A stretch of 64,000 nucleotides of DNA from positions 207,227 to 271,226 of the forward strand of contig NZ_CP101161.1 of assembly GCF_024298865.1 (NCBI RefSeq), given 5' to 3'. Position numbers and translations under genes: made by a program. Under the pieces are notes generated by a model, which saw only the letters and a program-made list of their open reading frames with translations, was not told the DNA's origin and searched no databases. The first letter of the stretch is position 1, and every line of letters starts with the position of its first letter. Shown here piece by piece: positions 8,824 through 16,869 of this stretch. This DNA is from Halorarius halobius (lineage in GTDB: Archaea; Halobacteriota; Halobacteria; Halobacteriales; Haloarculaceae).

Positions 8824-10287
8824 TCAGTAGTTCTTCGCGAAGTACGCCGTCTCCGCCGCGTCGTCGCCACAGACCCCGCAGGTGTCGTGAATCGGCTCCT
8901 CGTCGTCGTCGAGCGGGAGCATCACGATTTCGGCGGAAATCTGCTCTTTTATCTCGTCCTCGCAGGCCTCGTCGCCACACCAGCCGGTCTTCACGTAGCC
9001 GCCGTGCCGGCCGATGGTGCCGAGAATCTCGTCGCGGCCGTGGGCCTCGTGGACGTGCTCCTCGAGGTTCTCCTCCGCGGCGGCGTACAGCTTCGCGTAC
9101 ACGGAGTCGAGCGCGTCCTCCGTGGCCTCGACGAGCGCGTCGCGGTCGGCCACCTCGTTCTCGCCGTCGGGCCGGTGGACGAGCGTCGCCTCCCCGTCCT
9201 CGACCTCGTTGGGGCCGACCTCGATGCGGACGGGAACGCCCTTCAGCTCCCACTCGTTGTACTTGAAGCCGGGGTTGCGCTCCTCGCGGTCGTCGAGTTC
9301 GACGCGGACGCCCGCCTCGTCGAGTTCGGCCGCGAGGTCCGCGGCGTACTCCAGCACCTCCTCGCGCGTCTCCTCCTGCCAGATGGGGACGACGACCACC
9401 TGCTCGGGTGCGAGCTTCGGGGGCAGGACGAGCCCCTGGTCGTCGGAGTGGGTCATGATGAGCCCGCCCAGCGCGCGCCAGGACAGTCCCCACGAGGTGG
9501 TGTGACAGACCTTCTCCTGCTCGTCTTCGGCCCGGTAAGTGAGGTCGTACGCGTCCGCGAACCCGGTGCCGAGGTAGTGGCTCGTACACGCCTGCAGGGA
9601 TTTCCCGTCGGGGAGCATCGCCTCGACGGTCGTGGTGGTGTCGGCGCCGGGGAACTTGTCGTGCTCGGGCTTGCGGCCCTTCAGCCCCGGAATCGCCAGC
9701 ACCTCCTCGTACAGCCGGTGATACTGGTCGAGCCGGGTCATCGTCTCGTCCCACGCCTCCTGTTCGGTCTCGTGGGCTGTGTGACCCTCCTGCCAGAGGA
9801 ACTCCTTGGTGCGGATGAACGGCTTCGTGTCGGTGGCCTCCCACCGGACGACCGAACACCACTGGTTCAGTTTCAGCGGGAGATCGCGGTGCGAGCGCGT
9901 CCACTCGGCCATGTACGGGGTGATGATGGACTCCGACGTGGGGCGGATGGCGAGCCGTTCCTCGAGTTCCTCGTGACCGCCGTGGGTGACCCACGCCACC
10001 TCGGGGTCGAACCCCTCGACGATGTCAGACTCGCGTTCCAGATACGACTCGGGAATCATCATCGGGAAGTAGGCGTTCTGTGCGCCCTCTTCCTTGAACC
10101 AGCCGTCGAGGTAGTTCTGCAGTCGCTCCCACAGCGCGTAGCCGCGGGGACGACAGACGATGAACCCGCCCATCGGCGCGTAGTCCGCGAGGCCCGCCTT
10201 CTGGACGACCTCGGCGTACCACTCGCCGGTGTTGTGCGCCTTCGACTCGGTGATACCGAGCTCCTGTTCCTGCTCTGTGTCGCTCAT
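8824..10287 (-). CDS. proS: Prolyl-tRNA synthetase, archaeal/eukaryotic type
   Basis: This 487-residue class II synthetase charges tRNA-Pro. The motif 2 region (RTKEFLWQEGHTAHET) and RPTSESIITPYMAEW are near residues 110-165. The CTSHYLGTGFA segment and the motif 3-like region follow, then the anticodon-binding domain (LAPEQVVVVPIW) and the zinc-binding C-terminal domain. That last domain has Cys pairs (GWCGDEACEDEI, HDTCGVCG) and the family-typical terminal Tyr (YFAKNY). There is no bacterial editing insertion, as expected for the archaeal type. ATG 10287 lies about 26 bases after a TTTAAA box, so the transcript is probably leaderless. It is monocistronic. Confidence 0.97.
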   Translation of the reverse strand: MSDTEQEQELGITESKAHNTGEWYAEVVQKAGLADYAPMGGFIVCRPRGYALWERLQNYLDGWFKEEGAQNAYFPMMIPESYLERESDIVEGFDPEVAWVTHGGHEELEERLAIRPTSESIITPYMAEWTRSHRDLPLKLNQWCSVVRWEATDTKPFIRTKEFLWQEGHTAHETEQEAWDETMTRLDQYHRLYEEVLAIPGLKGRKPEHDKFPGADTTTTVEAMLPDGKSLQACTSHYLGTGFADAYDLTYRAEDEQEKVCHTTSWGLSWRALGGLIMTHSDDQGLVLPPKLAPEQVVVVPIWQEETREEVLEYAADLAAELDEAGVRVELDDREERNPGFKYNEWELKGVPVRIEVGPNEVEDGEATLVHRPDGENEVADRDALVEATEDALDSVYAKLYAAAEENLEEHVHEAHGRDEILGTIGRHGGYVKTGWCGDEACEDEIKEQISAEIVMLPLDDDEEPIHDTCGVCGDDAAETAYFAKNY

Positions 10288-10310
10288 ACTCTGTTGTGTC
10301 TCACGGATGG

Positions 10311-10316
10311 TTTAAA
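10311..10316 (-). promoter_or_regulatory. TATA box of proS
   Basis: TTTAAA, followed by CC on the minus strand, lies 24-29 bases before the proS ATG. This is the position expected for a leaderless haloarchaeal transcript. Confidence 0.65.
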
Positions 10317-10350
10317 CACGGTGCGTTTCGCTCGCGGGAAGAAGGGGAAA

Positions 10351-10370
10351 GGGTGGCCTACGGGCCACCC
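10351..10370. terminator. Perfect hairpin with a UACG tetraloop, possible 3' element
   Basis: GGGTGGCC and GGCCACCC form an 8-base-pair perfect stem around TACG. On the plus strand the loop is C(UACG)G, a member of the very stable UNCG class. On the minus strand the hairpin lies about 155 bases after the stop of the DUF2061 gene and is followed by a pyrimidine-rich run (CTTTCCCCTTCTTCCC). It may therefore mark the end of that transcript. It could instead be part of an unrecognised small RNA between the two genes. Confidence 0.4.
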
Positions 10371-10525
10371 GGCGGGAACGGGCGGGAGCGGGCGACCGAA
10401 CGGGTGCGGTCACGCATACCCGACCCGTGTCTGCGGCGGGGCTTAACGCTACCGACGGTTCGACACGGCCTCTCACGCCGGACCAGCCCTCACGGAGCAG
10501 TCGGCACGCTCCCGGGGACCGACCG
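10371..10525. other. Intergenic remainder between proS and the DUF2061 gene
   Basis: This is GC-rich and has no supportable gene. I looked for tRNA, SRP RNA and RNase P RNA signatures and found none. Confidence 0.4.
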
Positions 10526-10753
10526 CTAAACCCCCCACGCGATGCGGTCCCAGAGCCGCTCGTAGCCGTAGTACGTCGCCGTCTTCACGAGGTTGGTGAC
10601 GAGACCGATGGAGACGGCGTCGGTCACGTCGCCGACGACGAGGTACGCGACGGTGACCGAGACGACCACCATCACCAGCCGGTAGCACGCGGTCTTGACG
10701 ACCGCACGGCGGCGGGCCTGCACCGGCGCGCGAACGTGGTCGGCAAGCGCCAT
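10526..10753 (-). CDS. DUF2061 small membrane protein
   Basis: The 75-residue protein matches the DUF2061 pattern: KTACYRLVMVV near residue 20, a central run with a second membrane segment (VSIGLVTNLVK), and the ending YYGYERLWDRIAWG. Two membrane segments are predicted. Members are widespread and uncharacterised. ATG 10753 follows a TATA-like GGTTTCATAACC on the minus strand about 25 bases upstream, so it has its own promoter although azlD lies only 76 bases away. Confidence 0.85.
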   Translation of the reverse strand: MALADHVRAPVQARRRAVVKTACYRLVMVVVSVTVAYLVVGDVTDAVSIGLVTNLVKTATYYGYERLWDRIAWGV

Positions 10754-10829
10754 GTCCGACCCACCACGCGCACGGTTATGAAACCACTAGCAGTTCCTAA
10801 TTCAGTAGATTGTAACTTTTAGAAGTTTC

Positions 10830-11192
10830 TCACACCAGCCCGAGCACCAGCAACACCGCCATCCCGGTGACGATGGTGGCGAGGATGTCCTCGGTGTACC
10901 ACGCGACGCCGGCGGCGACGACGCCCGCGAGCACCCGGTCGCTCGTCGCCAGCGCCCGGACCGCCGCGACCGGTCCGAGTTCCGTCTCGACGACGGGCGT
11001 CCCGCCGAGTTCGAACAGCGCGGGCACGACCAGCGCCGCGAGCACCGCCGCGGGGACGAGCCGGAGCGCCCGCTCCGCGCGGGGCGGCACGTCCAGCCGC
11101 TCGTAGAGAAAGAGGAACGACGCCCGGATGAGGAACGTGCCGAGTCCCCCGAGGACGATGGCTCCCCAGACGACGGCGTCGCTCGCGGTCAC
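10830..11192 (-). CDS. azlD: AzlD-type branched-chain amino acid transport subunit
   Basis: The protein has 120 residues and begins at GTG 11192 (VTASDAVVWGAIVLGGLGTFL). The GTG overlaps the azlC TGA by four bases (GTGA), which sets the start; longer frames upstream would run through azlC. Four hydrophobic segments and the motifs FLIRASFLFLYERL and LRLVPAAVLAALVVPAL are typical of AzlD. AzlD pairs with AzlC to export branched-chain amino acids in characterised bacteria. The substrate in haloarchaea is not established. Confidence 0.88.
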   Translation of the reverse strand: MTASDAVVWGAIVLGGLGTFLIRASFLFLYERLDVPPRAERALRLVPAAVLAALVVPALFELGGTPVVETELGPVAAVRALATSDRVLAGVVAAGVAWYTEDILATIVTGMAVLLVLGLV

Positions 11193-11866
11193 GCCCGCAC
11201 CTCCTCGACGGCAAGCCCCGCGACGATGCCCAGCGTCGCACCCAGCATCAGGCCGAGTTCGAACGGGATGCCGGCTCCGAGCGTCGCCGTCCCACCCCCG
11301 ACGGCCGCCGCCGCACCGGTCGGCGCGTCCTCGATGGTCGGCACCAACAGCGCGAGGAACGTCAGCGGAACGGCGAACCCGAGCGGGAGCCAGCCGGGCA
11401 CGTTCGCGCCGACGACGACGCCGAGGACGGTACAGACCTGCCAGACGAGCCACAGCGGCACGGCCGTCCCCAGATAGAAAGCGACCCGTGACACCTCCCG
11501 TCCCCGGAAGCGGGTCACCGACAGCGCGTACGCCTGGTCGGTCAGCAGGTACGCCACGAGCGTGCGGAGCCGTGCGGTCAGCTCCTCGAAGTGGGGTGCG
11601 ATGGAGGCGCTGTACATCGTCATCCGCAGGTTCACGACGAGAACGGTGGCGACGACCACCGCGAGCGGCGCACCGGACCCGAGCAGGTCGATGGCCGCCA
11701 ACTGCGAGGCACCGGCGAACACGACGACCGAGAGCCCCACGGCCTGCACGGGTGCGAGACCGGCGGCAACCGCCGCCGCTCCGGCGACGAGCCCGAACGG
11801 AACGACCCCGACGAGCACGGGCGCGACGGTTCGGACCCCTTCGAGGAAGTCGGCACGACGAGTCAT
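11189..11866 (-). CDS. azlC: AzlC-type branched-chain amino acid permease subunit
   Basis: The protein has 225 residues from ATG 11866 (MTRRADFLEGVRTVAPVLVG). The family motifs are clear: PFGLVAGAAAVAAG, SVVVFAGASQLAAIDLLGSG, NLRMTMYSASIAPH, and the TDQAYALS loop. Several membrane segments cover the whole length. Its stop overlaps the azlD start, so the two subunits are made together. The start chosen removes a ten-residue poorly supported extension. Confidence 0.92.
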   Translation of the reverse strand: MTRRADFLEGVRTVAPVLVGVVPFGLVAGAAAVAAGLAPVQAVGLSVVVFAGASQLAAIDLLGSGAPLAVVVATVLVVNLRMTMYSASIAPHFEELTARLRTLVAYLLTDQAYALSVTRFRGREVSRVAFYLGTAVPLWLVWQVCTVLGVVVGANVPGWLPLGFAVPLTFLALLVPTIEDAPTGAAAAVGGGTATLGAGIPFELGLMLGATLGIVAGLAVEEVRA

Positions 11867-11930
11867 TGGCGGGACTCGGGCGGTCCGCCCCAAGGCGGTG
11901 TCGGTCCTGCAGTCGACCGACGACGAACGG

Positions 11931-13439
11931 CTACAGCGTCTCGACGCCCGCCACCTCGAACCGGACGCCCCCCTCGGGGCCGTCGTGGACGGAGACGGTC
12001 CAGCCGTGTGCGGTGACGATCTCCCGCACGATGCTCAGCCCGAGACCCGTCCCGTCGTCGCTCGTGCTGTACCCCGACTCGAACACGTCTTCGTGTTCCT
12101 CGGCCGGGATGCCCGAGCCCGTATCCGAGACGTAGAATCCGTCGCCGTCGGAGAGTTCACCGACCGTTATCGCCACGTCGTCGTCGGTGTGTTCCACCGC
12201 GTTCCGGAGCAGGTTCTCGAACACGAGACGGAGACGGCTCTTGTCGGCCGACACCCGGATGTCGTCGGCCACGCGCACCTCCGCGCGGTCGGTCGCGGTC
12301 CGGACCCAGCTCTCGTGGACCAGCCGCTCGATGGAGACCGGCTCCCGCTCGTCGATGGCGTCGCCGGCCCGGGCCAGCACCAGCGTGTCCTCTATCAGCG
12401 ACTCCATGCGCTCGAGGGCCGCCGCGGCCCGGTCGAGCTCTTCGCCGTCGGCGTCCTCGCGATGGAGATTCACCCGACCCAGCGCCACGTTCAGGGGGTT
12501 CCTGAGGTCGTGGCTCACGACGCCGGTGAACTCCTCGAGCTTCCGGTTTTTCCGTGCCAGCTCCTGCTCGCGTTCGACCCGCTCGAAGTTCGCCTCGACG
12601 CTCCGGGCGAGTATCTGTATCAGCGTCCGGGTCGGCGTGTCGAACGACTCGACGGTCGCCGTCCCGACGGCGAGGAGCCCGTACTCGCCGAGCGGGACGA
12701 GATACACCGACCCGAGCGGCGTCTCCGGACGGGCCGGGTCGGTCGCGGTCTCGTAGTCGGTGAGCATCCTGGGCTCGCCGGACCGGAACGCCGCCATCTC
12801 GGCGGTGTCCGGCGGAATCGGACCGACGGCGTCGTGCTCCGCGGTGGACGACTCGCTGAGTTCGCCCGCCGCGTCGGTCGCCGCCAGCGGGACCAGACCG
12901 TCGCGCTCGTCGTCAGCCCACCAGACGGCCGTGAGCGGTCGGTCGATGACGTCCTCGGCGATGGCGACCGCGGTCTCGGCCACCTCCTCGACCGAGCTCG
13001 CACCGATGAGCCCCTCGACGGCGTCGTTCAGCGCCGTGAGCCGGCGCTCGTGGAGTTTCCGCTCGGTGATGTCGCGGGAGAACCCAGCGACGGCCGTCAC
13101 CTCGCCGTCGTCGACCAGCGGCCGACCCTCGACCCAGACCCACCGTTGGTAGTCCTCGCTCTCGTTGACCCGGCACTCGATCTCGGCGGGGTCGCCCTCC
13201 GAGAGCTGGGCCATCTTCTCGATGACCCGGTCGCGGTCGTCGGGATGGACGCCCTCGACGAAGTCGTACGTGTCCTCGCGCACCGCCTCCCGGGGGCGAC
13301 CCCACAGCTCCTCGTAGCCGTCGTTCATGTACAGCAGTTCGTCCCAGTCCGCCGAGAACATCCAGATGAGATCGGGCGTGGCCGACAGCAGGCGCTCGTA
13401 CAGTCGTGGTTGCTCCGTCGCGGGGATGTTGGAGTCCAT
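11931..13439 (-). CDS. PAS-GAF sensor histidine kinase
   Basis: From ATG 13439 (MDSNIPATEQ) the protein has 502 residues. The order is a PAS domain (about 10-130, PDLIWMFSADWDELLYMNDG to GFSRDITERK), a GAF-like domain (about 140-285), then HisKA with phospho-acceptor His in VVSHDLRNPL near residue 309. A HATPase follows, with the N box (LVFENLLRNAVEHT), G1 (SDTGSGIP) and G2 (GTGLGLSIV). There is no membrane segment, so it senses a cytoplasmic signal. No receiver domain is fused and no response regulator gene is adjacent. A TATA box at 13551-13557 fits a GTG start at 13535 less well than a short leader to ATG 13439; the extension is low-complexity, so I prefer the ATG. Confidence 0.9.
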   Translation of the reverse strand: MDSNIPATEQPRLYERLLSATPDLIWMFSADWDELLYMNDGYEELWGRPREAVREDTYDFVEGVHPDDRDRVIEKMAQLSEGDPAEIECRVNESEDYQRWVWVEGRPLVDDGEVTAVAGFSRDITERKLHERRLTALNDAVEGLIGASSVEEVAETAVAIAEDVIDRPLTAVWWADDERDGLVPLAATDAAGELSESSTAEHDAVGPIPPDTAEMAAFRSGEPRMLTDYETATDPARPETPLGSVYLVPLGEYGLLAVGTATVESFDTPTRTLIQILARSVEANFERVEREQELARKNRKLEEFTGVVSHDLRNPLNVALGRVNLHREDADGEELDRAAAALERMESLIEDTLVLARAGDAIDEREPVSIERLVHESWVRTATDRAEVRVADDIRVSADKSRLRLVFENLLRNAVEHTDDDVAITVGELSDGDGFYVSDTGSGIPAEEHEDVFESGYSTSDDGTGLGLSIVREIVTAHGWTVSVHDGPEGGVRFEVAGVETL

Positions 13440-13550
13440 GAGCTGTTCGTGGCGAGTCGGTCGGGGCTGGGGCCCGCCCGACGGACCACTCGCTCGCGGA
13501 CGATCGAAACCAACCCCACCGTCTCTGGCGCGCACCTAGTATCTCCGGCA

Positions 13551-13557
13551 TTATAAT
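13551..13557 (-). promoter_or_regulatory. TATA box of the histidine kinase gene
   Basis: The minus strand reads GATTATAATGCC in the short gap after the cupin gene. It would start a transcript near 13527, upstream of the kinase ATG at 13439. Confidence 0.5.
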
Positions 13558-13594
13558 CGTCCTGCTCCGGGCCGGCAACCAGGGGGTCCCGCCT

Positions 13595-14110
13595 TCAGAA
13601 CAGGTCGGTTCCGCACTCGTTGCAGTACACCTGCATCATGCCGTGTTCGTCCGGTTGCTCGACGCCGTGGCTCGTCTTCTCGCCGCACTCCGAACAGTGG
13701 ACTATCGACTCCAGGTCCTCCCAGTTGTGCCGGGTGCCGGGCGCGCCGATGGCCAGCCCCCGCACCTGCTCGTCGGACTCGTTGCGGCCACACTGGAACT
13801 GCCCCGGTGGGAACCGTATCAGTTCGCCCGCGCCGACGGTCACGTCCTCGCTCGCCTCCTGGTCGGCCACGTCGTCGGACTCGGGCGGCGGCCCCACCTC
13901 GAACGTCGCTTCGCCGTCCACCACGTAGAACACCTCCTCCTGGTCGTGGTGGGTGTGGTAGCCGCCGGAGAACTGCTCGCCCGGCTCCAGTTCGTAGAAC
14001 GCGAGCGACACGTCCTCGGTGCCCAGTGCGTCGGCCAGCGACCGGCGGACGCTGTTGACGCCGAGCGGGTTCGGCTCGTTCGGTGCCTCGTCGATGGCGA
14101 CCTTCTCCAT
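13595..14110 (-). CDS. Cupin protein with C-terminal zinc ribbon
   Basis: The protein has 171 residues. A cupin fold covers about 30-125, with the metal-binding pattern in YHTHHDQEEVFYVVDGEATFEVG and a second motif around RFPPGQFQCG. A short C-terminal zinc ribbon follows, with Cys pairs HCSECGEK and YCNECGTDL. The ribbon is unusual for a stand-alone cupin and suggests nucleic-acid or protein binding. The ligand is unknown. ATG 14110 (MEKVAIDEAPNEPN) is the only good start. It lies upstream of the histidine kinase but that gene has its own TATA box. Confidence 0.85.
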   Translation of the reverse strand: MEKVAIDEAPNEPNPLGVNSVRRSLADALGTEDVSLAFYELEPGEQFSGGYHTHHDQEEVFYVVDGEATFEVGPPPESDDVADQEASEDVTVGAGELIRFPPGQFQCGRNESDEQVRGLAIGAPGTRHNWEDLESIVHCSECGEKTSHGVEQPDEHGMMQVYCNECGTDLF

Positions 14111-14156
14111 GTCCGCCCCGCGGCGCCCACGCGCAAAAAGCCGTGGGCGCCGGCAG

Positions 14157-14639
14157 TTACTCCTCGATGGCGAACGGGCTCTCCGTCTCGGTCCAGTCCC
14201 ACCCCGGCAGTCGAGTCTGGAACCCCGCCGCGAGCGCCGCATCGAGGTCGTCGCGCCCGGCGGCCTCGCCGTCGCTCCCGTGGGTGTGGATATCAGCGTA
14301 GTGGAACGTCGCCTCCGCCAGAAGCGAGAACGGCCGGCCGCCGGCGAGCGTCGCCGCGAGTTCGCGGCCGAGCAGTTCGTCGACGACGAACCCCGGATAG
14401 TCGCCCGCCACGTCGAGGTCACGGAGCAGGCCCGCCAGCGCCGCGACGTTCACCGCCACGTCGCCGTCCGCGAACACGGCGTCGACTTCGCGTGCGTACT
14501 GCTCGCGGGTGACGTGGCCCACGTCGGCCTCGAACGCGTCGCCGAGCGCGTCCCGCACGTCGTTGACGAGCGGTACGACCCGGTCGTTCTCGCGGACGCG
14601 GTCCCGCTCGGCCCGGACGGTCGCCTGCGTGAGTCGCAT
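14157..14639 (-). CDS. Conserved protein of unknown function
   Basis: The protein has 160 residues, is mostly helical and acidic, and has no membrane segment or signal peptide. The start MRLTQATVRAERDRVREND is supported by a TATA box 24 bases upstream. I do not recognise the family. A motif FHYADIHTHGSDGEA near residue 125 contains closely spaced His residues, but there is not enough to call a metal site. It is followed 47 bases later by the cupin gene in the same direction. Confidence 0.7.
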   Translation of the reverse strand: MRLTQATVRAERDRVRENDRVVPLVNDVRDALGDAFEADVGHVTREQYAREVDAVFADGDVAVNVAALAGLLRDLDVAGDYPGFVVDELLGRELAATLAGGRPFSLLAEATFHYADIHTHGSDGEAAGRDDLDAALAAGFQTRLPGWDWTETESPFAIEE

Positions 14640-14661
14640 ACGAACGTACAGTTTGCGAAGG

Positions 14662-14670
14662 CTTTTATAT
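14662..14670 (-). promoter_or_regulatory. TATA box between divergent genes
   Basis: CTTTTATAT on the plus strand reads ATATAAAAG on the minus strand and lies 24 bases before ATG 14639. That gives a leaderless transcript for the minus-strand gene. The same sequence could also serve the plus strand, where FttA begins at 14849. Confidence 0.6.
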
Positions 14671-14848
14671 CAACAGCAGTCTACGAACGGATAAGCGGGT
14701 TTTCCGGTATCAGTACCCCGCAGTCGCCCGCCGGGGCGACGAGTCTCTCACCACAGAGTAGCATGACCACTTGTACTACAGCGCGTGCGTCCGGACGGGA
14801 CCGACCCGCCACAGCGGCGCACCGCGACCGGGACCCCACTCGATAGCT

Positions 14849-16771
14849 ATGAGTTCAGTAGAGCGGCAACTCGAAGACCTAAAAGAAGAGATAGCGAGCG
14901 AAGTGCCGGCCGACATCTCCATCTCGGACGTGACCTACGAGGGTCCCGAGCTGGTGGTGTACACGCGCGACCCCAAGGAGTTCGCCAGCGACGGCGACCT
15001 GGTGCGCCGGCTCGCCTCGAAGCTCCGCAAGCGCATCACCGTCCGTCCCGACCCGGACGTGCTCTCGCGGCCGGAGGAGGCCGAGCAGACCATCCGCGAG
15101 ATAATCCCCGAGGACGCGGGCGTCACGGACCTCGATTTCCACGCCGACACCGGCGAAGTCGTCATCGAGGCCCAGAAGCCCGGGATGGTCATCGGCCGCC
15201 GCGGGTCGACGCTCCGCGAGATAACCCAGAAGGTGGGCTGGACGCCCGAGGTCGTCCGCACGCCGCCCATCGAGTCGTCGACCGTCTCGAACGTCCGCAA
15301 CTTCCTGAAACAGGAGCGCGACGAGCGCCGGGATATCCTCGAGCGCATCGGCCGGCAGATTCACCGCCAGGAGATGTCCGACGACGAGTGGGTCCGCATC
15401 ACGACGCTCGGCTGTTGTCGTGAGGTCGGCCGCGCCGCCTTTATCCTCTCGACGCCCGAGACGCGCATCCTCATCGACTGCGGCGACAAGCCCGGCGCCG
15501 AAGGCGAGGTGCCCTACCTGCAGGTGCCGGAGGCGCTCGGCGCCGGCGCACAGACCATCGACGCGGTCGTGCTCACCCACGCCCACCTCGACCACTCCGC
15601 GCTCATCCCGCTTCTGTTCAAGTACGGCTACGACGGCCCCATCTACTGTACGGAGCCGACCCGCGACCTGATGGGCCTGCTCACGCTCGACTACCTCGAC
15701 GTCGCCGCGAAGGAGGGCCGCGCGCCGCCGTACGAGTCGGAGATGGTCCGCGACGCCATCAAGCACTGCATCACGCTGGAGTACGGTGACGTGACCGACA
15801 TCGCGCCGGACATCAAACTCACCTTCCACAACGCGGGCCACATCCTCGGGTCGGCGGTGTCGCATTTCCACATCGGCGACGGCCTCTACAACGTCGCGTT
15901 CTCGGGCGACATCCACTACGAGGACACCCGCCTGTTCAACGGCGCTGTCAACGAGTTCCCGCGGGTGGAGACGCTCGTCCTCGAATCGACGTACGGCGGC
16001 CGCAACGACTACCAGACCGACCAGGAAGACTCCGAGCGCAAGCTCAAGAAGGTCATCAACGAGACGTACGAGCGCGACGGCAAGGTCGTCATCCCGGCGT
16101 TCGCGGTCGGCCGCTCACAGGAGATAATGCTCGTGCTGGAGGAGGCGATGCGCAGCGGCGACATCCCGGAGATGCCCGTCCACCTCGACGGGATGATATG
16201 GGAGGCGACGGCCATCCACACGACCTACCCCGAGTATCTCCGTGACGACCTCCGGGACCGCATCTTCCACGACGACGAGAACCCGTTCCTCGCCGACCAG
16301 TTCAACCACATCGACGGCGGCGAGGAGGAGCGCCAGGAGGTCGCGGACGGCGGCCCCGCAATCGTCCTCTCGACGTCGGGGATGGTCACCGGCGGCCCCA
16401 TCATGTCCTGGCTCCGCCATCTCGGCGGCGACGAGCAGAACCGACTCGTGTTCGTCGGCTACCAGGCCCAGGGGACGCTCGGCCGTCGCATCCAGAACGG
16501 CTGGGACGAGATTCCGATCAACGACCGCGACGCCTCCCGCGGGTCGACGCTCACGCTCAACATGGACGTGAAGACCGTCGACGGGTTCTCGGGCCACGCC
16601 GACCGGCAGGGACTCGAGAACTTCGTGCGCACGATGAACCCCCGCCCCGAGAAGGTGCTGTGTGTCCACGGCGACGAGTCGTCGACGCAGGACCTCTCCT
16701 CCGCGCTGTACCACGAGTTCAACATGCGGACGTTCGCGCCGAAGAACCTGGAGACGTTCCGGTTCAAGTAG
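14849..16771 (+). CDS. fttA: aCPSF1/FttA, KH-domain beta-CASP ribonuclease and transcription termination factor
   Basis: The protein has 640 residues from ATG 14849 (MSSVERQLEDLKEEIASEVP). An N-terminal KH region (about 1-145) includes GMVIGRRGSTLREI. A metallo-beta-lactamase domain follows, with the zinc motif HAHLDH at residues 244-249 and FSGDIHYEDT. The beta-CASP domain carries STYGGR, PAFAVGRSQE and STSGMVTGGP, and the closing motif is GFSGHADRQGL. The length and order match archaeal CPSF1, which cleaves nascent RNA and ends transcription. The last residues (NLETFRFK) are family-typical. It is single-copy here and stands alone between divergent or convergent neighbours. Confidence 0.96.
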   Translation: MSSVERQLEDLKEEIASEVPADISISDVTYEGPELVVYTRDPKEFASDGDLVRRLASKLRKRITVRPDPDVLSRPEEAEQTIREIIPEDAGVTDLDFHADTGEVVIEAQKPGMVIGRRGSTLREITQKVGWTPEVVRTPPIESSTVSNVRNFLKQERDERRDILERIGRQIHRQEMSDDEWVRITTLGCCREVGRAAFILSTPETRILIDCGDKPGAEGEVPYLQVPEALGAGAQTIDAVVLTHAHLDHSALIPLLFKYGYDGPIYCTEPTRDLMGLLTLDYLDVAAKEGRAPPYESEMVRDAIKHCITLEYGDVTDIAPDIKLTFHNAGHILGSAVSHFHIGDGLYNVAFSGDIHYEDTRLFNGAVNEFPRVETLVLESTYGGRNDYQTDQEDSERKLKKVINETYERDGKVVIPAFAVGRSQEIMLVLEEAMRSGDIPEMPVHLDGMIWEATAIHTTYPEYLRDDLRDRIFHDDENPFLADQFNHIDGGEEERQEVADGGPAIVLSTSGMVTGGPIMSWLRHLGGDEQNRLVFVGYQAQGTLGRRIQNGWDEIPINDRDASRGSTLTLNMDVKTVDGFSGHADRQGLENFVRTMNPRPEKVLCVHGDESSTQDLSSALYHEFNMRTFAPKNLETFRFK

Positions 16772-16869
16772 GTCCGTCCTGCACGTCGTCGCTCCGTTCG
16801 ACCGCCCGACGGCGAACGGGGGGCGCGCTCGATGCGCTGGCCGAGTAGTCGCGCGCTCGTCGCCCCGCG

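Noticed and set aside
8818..10446. A 542-residue plus-strand frame opposite proS.
   Set aside because: It is the antisense shadow of proS; proS is certain.
10830..11453. A longer version of AzlD extending into azlC.
   Set aside because: The overlap would cover most of azlC; the GTG at 11192 with a GTGA junction gives a normal AzlD.
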